DNA from: Microbacterium aurum
GTDB taxonomy: Bacteria; Actinomycetota; Actinomycetes; Actinomycetales; Microbacteriaceae
NCBI RefSeq assembly: GCF_016907815.1
Contig: NZ_JAFBCQ010000001.1
Coordinates: forward strand, 2,852,001 to 2,916,000
Direction: 5' to 3'
DNA: 64,000 nt
Shown: positions 62,251 to 64,000 of the stretch, one piece after another
How positions within the stretch are numbered: the first letter of the stretch is position 1
How the letters are laid out: every line of letters starts with the position of its first letter
Made by a program: the position numbers and the translations under genes
Notes under the pieces: generated by a model
What the model was told of the DNA's origin: nothing
What the model saw: only the letters and a program-made list of their open reading frames with translations
Databases searched by the model: none

Positions 62251-63159
62251 ATGGCCGCCACGATGCTTCCCGCCGTCCTTCCCGAGGACGTGGTGGCCCT
62301 GGACCTCCCCGTCCAGGGCGCCGCGCCCGGGCGGCGGGCCGGCGCGGGCCTGGACGGATGGACCGTCGAGGACGTCGACCGGCACGAGCGTCTCACCGCG
62401 ATGCGCGAGGGCCGGCTCGGATCGGTGCACTCGTGGGAGCTCGTGACCGCCGTGGACGGCCCGGGGACGCGCCTGACGACGTTCCTCAGCGGCTGCCCGC
62501 TGCAGTGCCTGTACTGCCACAATCCCGACACGCTCGCGATGAAGGACGGCAAGCCGGTCACGAGCGACGAGCTGCTGGCCCGCATCGCGCGGTACACGGG
62601 CGTCTTCCGCGCCACCGGCGGCGGCATCACCCTCTCCGGCGGCGAGGTGCTGATGCAGCCCGCCTTCGCGGCGCGGATCCTCCGCGGCGCGAAGGAACTC
62701 GGCGTCCACACCGCCATCGACACGTCCGGATACCTGGGCGCCGCGGCATCCGACGCCCTGCTCGACGACGTCGACCTCGTGCTGCTGGACGTCAAGAGCG
62801 GCGACCCCGACACCTACACGAAGGTCACCGGGCGCGAGCTGGAGCCCACGCTCGCCTTCGGACGGCGGCTGGCCGAGCGAGCGGGCGGTCCCGAGATCTG
62901 GGTGCGGTTCGTGCTCGTCCCGGGTCTCACCGACGACGCCGAGAACATCGAGCTGGTCGCGCGGTACGCGGCATCGCTGAACGAGATCCGTCCCGGTGCG
63001 GTGAGCCGGGTCGAGGTGCTGCCGTTCCACCAGATGGGTCGCGACAAGTGGGAGGCCCTGGGCCGCACCTACGAACTCGCCGACACACCGCCGCCGACCC
63101 CGGAATCGACGGAGCGGGTGCGCGCGCAGTTCCGTGCGCACGGCCTCGTCACCTACTGA
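62251..63159 (+). CDS. pflA: Pyruvate formate-lyase activating enzyme
   Basis: A 302-residue radical-SAM activase that makes the glycyl radical on PflB. The cluster motif C-x3-C-x2-C is in SGCPLQCLYCHNPDT (Cys82, 86, 89), with GGGITLSGGEVLMQ and VEVLPFHQMGRDKW following. There are about 45 N-terminal residues before the usual start region, so translation may also start later. It forms an operon with pflB and ends 18 bp before dxr on the other strand. Confidence 0.96.
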   Translation: MAATMLPAVLPEDVVALDLPVQGAAPGRRAGAGLDGWTVEDVDRHERLTAMREGRLGSVHSWELVTAVDGPGTRLTTFLSGCPLQCLYCHNPDTLAMKDGKPVTSDELLARIARYTGVFRATGGGITLSGGEVLMQPAFAARILRGAKELGVHTAIDTSGYLGAAASDALLDDVDLVLLDVKSGDPDTYTKVTGRELEPTLAFGRRLAERAGGPEIWVRFVLVPGLTDDAENIELVARYAASLNEIRPGAVSRVEVLPFHQMGRDKWEALGRTYELADTPPPTPESTERVRAQFRAHGLVTY

Positions 63160-63177
63160 CCGCTCCCCGGCGCGCGG

Positions 63178-64000
63178 TCAGTCGGCGGCAGCGATGACGG
63201 CGTCGGCGGCGTCGCGCGCCCAGCGCTCGGCCTCGGCGAGCGTCTGCCGGGTGAGTTCGGCAGGTGCCGTGTGCGCGTCGACGACACGGGCGATCGTGTC
63301 GAGGATGCCGGGAAAGCCCAGCCTGCCGTCGTGGAACGCGTCCACGGCCTGCTCGTTGGCCGCGTTGAAGACGGCGGGGTAGGTGGCGCCGGCGCGGCCC
63401 ACCTGCTTCGCGAGCGCGACGGCGGGGAAGGCCGTCTCATCGAGCGGTTCGAACGTCCACGACTGCGCCGTCGTCCAGTCCAGCGGCGCGCCGACACCGG
63501 CGACGCGGTGCGGCCAGTCGAGGCTGAGCGAGATCGGCAAGCGCATGTCGGGCGGCGACGCCTGCGCGATCGTGGAGCCGTCGACGAACTCCACCATGGA
63601 GTGGACGATCGACTGCGGGTGGACGACGACGTCGATGGCGTCGTAGTCGATGCCGAACAGCAGGTGCGCCTCGATGACCTCGAGCCCCTTGTTGACGAGG
63701 GTCGCCGAGTTGGTCGTCACCACGCGCCCCATATCCCACGTGGGGTGCGCGAGCGCCTGCGCCGGCGTGACCGCTGCCAACTCCGCGCGACTGCGGCCGC
63801 GGAAGGGGCCGCCGGATGCCGTGACCACGAGCCGTCGCACCTCGGCATCCGTCCCCGCGCGCAGCGCCTGCGCCAGCGCCGAGTGCTCGGAGTCGACCGG
63901 CACGATCTGACCGGGGGCGGCGAGCGCCGTCACGAGCTCACCGCCGACGATGAGAGACTCCTTGTTGGCGAGGGCGAGCGTGCGGCCGGCCTCGAGCGCC
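63178..64000 (-). CDS. dxr: 1-deoxy-D-xylulose-5-phosphate reductoisomerase, C-terminal part
   Basis: Partial gene, running off the right edge. About 274 codons show [70 protein letters not shown] and [20 protein letters not shown], the metal- and substrate-binding blocks of DXR. It commits DXP to the MEP pathway (to MEP with NADPH). It heads the minus-strand backbone dxr-rseP-ispG. Confidence 0.97.
   Translation of the reverse strand, partial: ALEAGRTLALANKESLIVGGELVTALAAPGQIVPVDSEHSALAQALRAGTDAEVRRLVVTASGGPFRGRSRAELAAVTPAQALAHPTWDMGRVVTTNSATLVNKGLEVIEAHLLFGIDYDAIDVVVHPQSIVHSMVEFVDGSTIAQASPPDMRLPISLSLDWPHRVAGVGAPLDWTTAQSWTFEPLDETAFPAVALAKQVGRAGATYPAVFNAANEQAVDAFHDGRLGFPGILDTIARVVDAHTAPAELTRQTLAEAERWARDAADAVIAAAD

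Noticed and set aside
59610..62813. Long minus-strand open frame opposite pflB
   Set aside because: PflB motifs and length are perfect on the plus strand; the antisense peptide is low-complexity Arg/Val/Ala sequence.

Overview
The window is typical chromosome of a high-GC Gram-positive actinobacterium, most likely a Microbacterium or close relative in Microbacteriaceae. The evidence is very high GC with G/C-ending codons, CE1758/CE1759-type luciferase-like and FMN-reductase genes, a NusA of about 330 residues, a Gly/Pro-rich IF-2 N-terminus, and many starts placed 6 nt after a TANNNT -10 box (leaderless transcripts). There is no tRNA, rRNA, CRISPR array, insertion sequence or prophage. No stretch over 300 bp lacks a gene.

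Left part (1-31 kb) is mixed metabolism: a GH15 trehalase/glucoamylase-like gene with two compensating frame breaks, a GT4-SGNH fusion, a DedA-glutaminase fusion, an LLM monooxygenase with its FMN reductase, an acyltransferase, a 2OG-type oxygenase, rpsO, an MFS carrier, YceI, FKBP, PrsW, an FAH-family enzyme, aspA, a cyclic-nucleotide phosphodiesterase-like gene, a Pit phosphate transporter, an S9 peptidase, a DUF559 gene between two copies of a palindromic element, pfkA, an SNF2 helicase, copA-copZ behind a CsoR-type operator, a GDPD and deoC.

Right part (31-64 kb) has a minus-strand backbone of conserved information-processing and MEP-pathway genes. In transcription order it runs dxr - rseP - ispG - (lipoprotein) - proS - nusA - ylxR - infB - rbfA - truB - (two small membrane proteins) - ribF. 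Between these sit plus-strand modules: mutY; a GPR1/YaaH-like plus DUF1206 pair; a PPOX-like protein; a frameshifted RNase II; gntR-acdS (ACC deaminase); a PLP lyase divergent from an Lrp regulator; a fused anthranilate synthase; a YcnI copper module; a MurE-like ligase; and pflB-pflA. Several module boundaries carry gene remnants (GT1 glycosyltransferase at proS, LtrA at ispG) or 55-90 bp palindromic elements.

The best regulatory find is upstream of the fused anthranilate synthase. It is a complete tryptophan attenuator: a -10 box, an 11-residue leaderless leader peptide with tandem Trp codons, alternative hairpins, and a terminator ending in a T run. Other sites are a copper operator at copZ, a palindrome over the gntR start, two FadR/LldR-type palindromes before pflB, a possible PHO box at pit, and a palindrome before the LLM gene.
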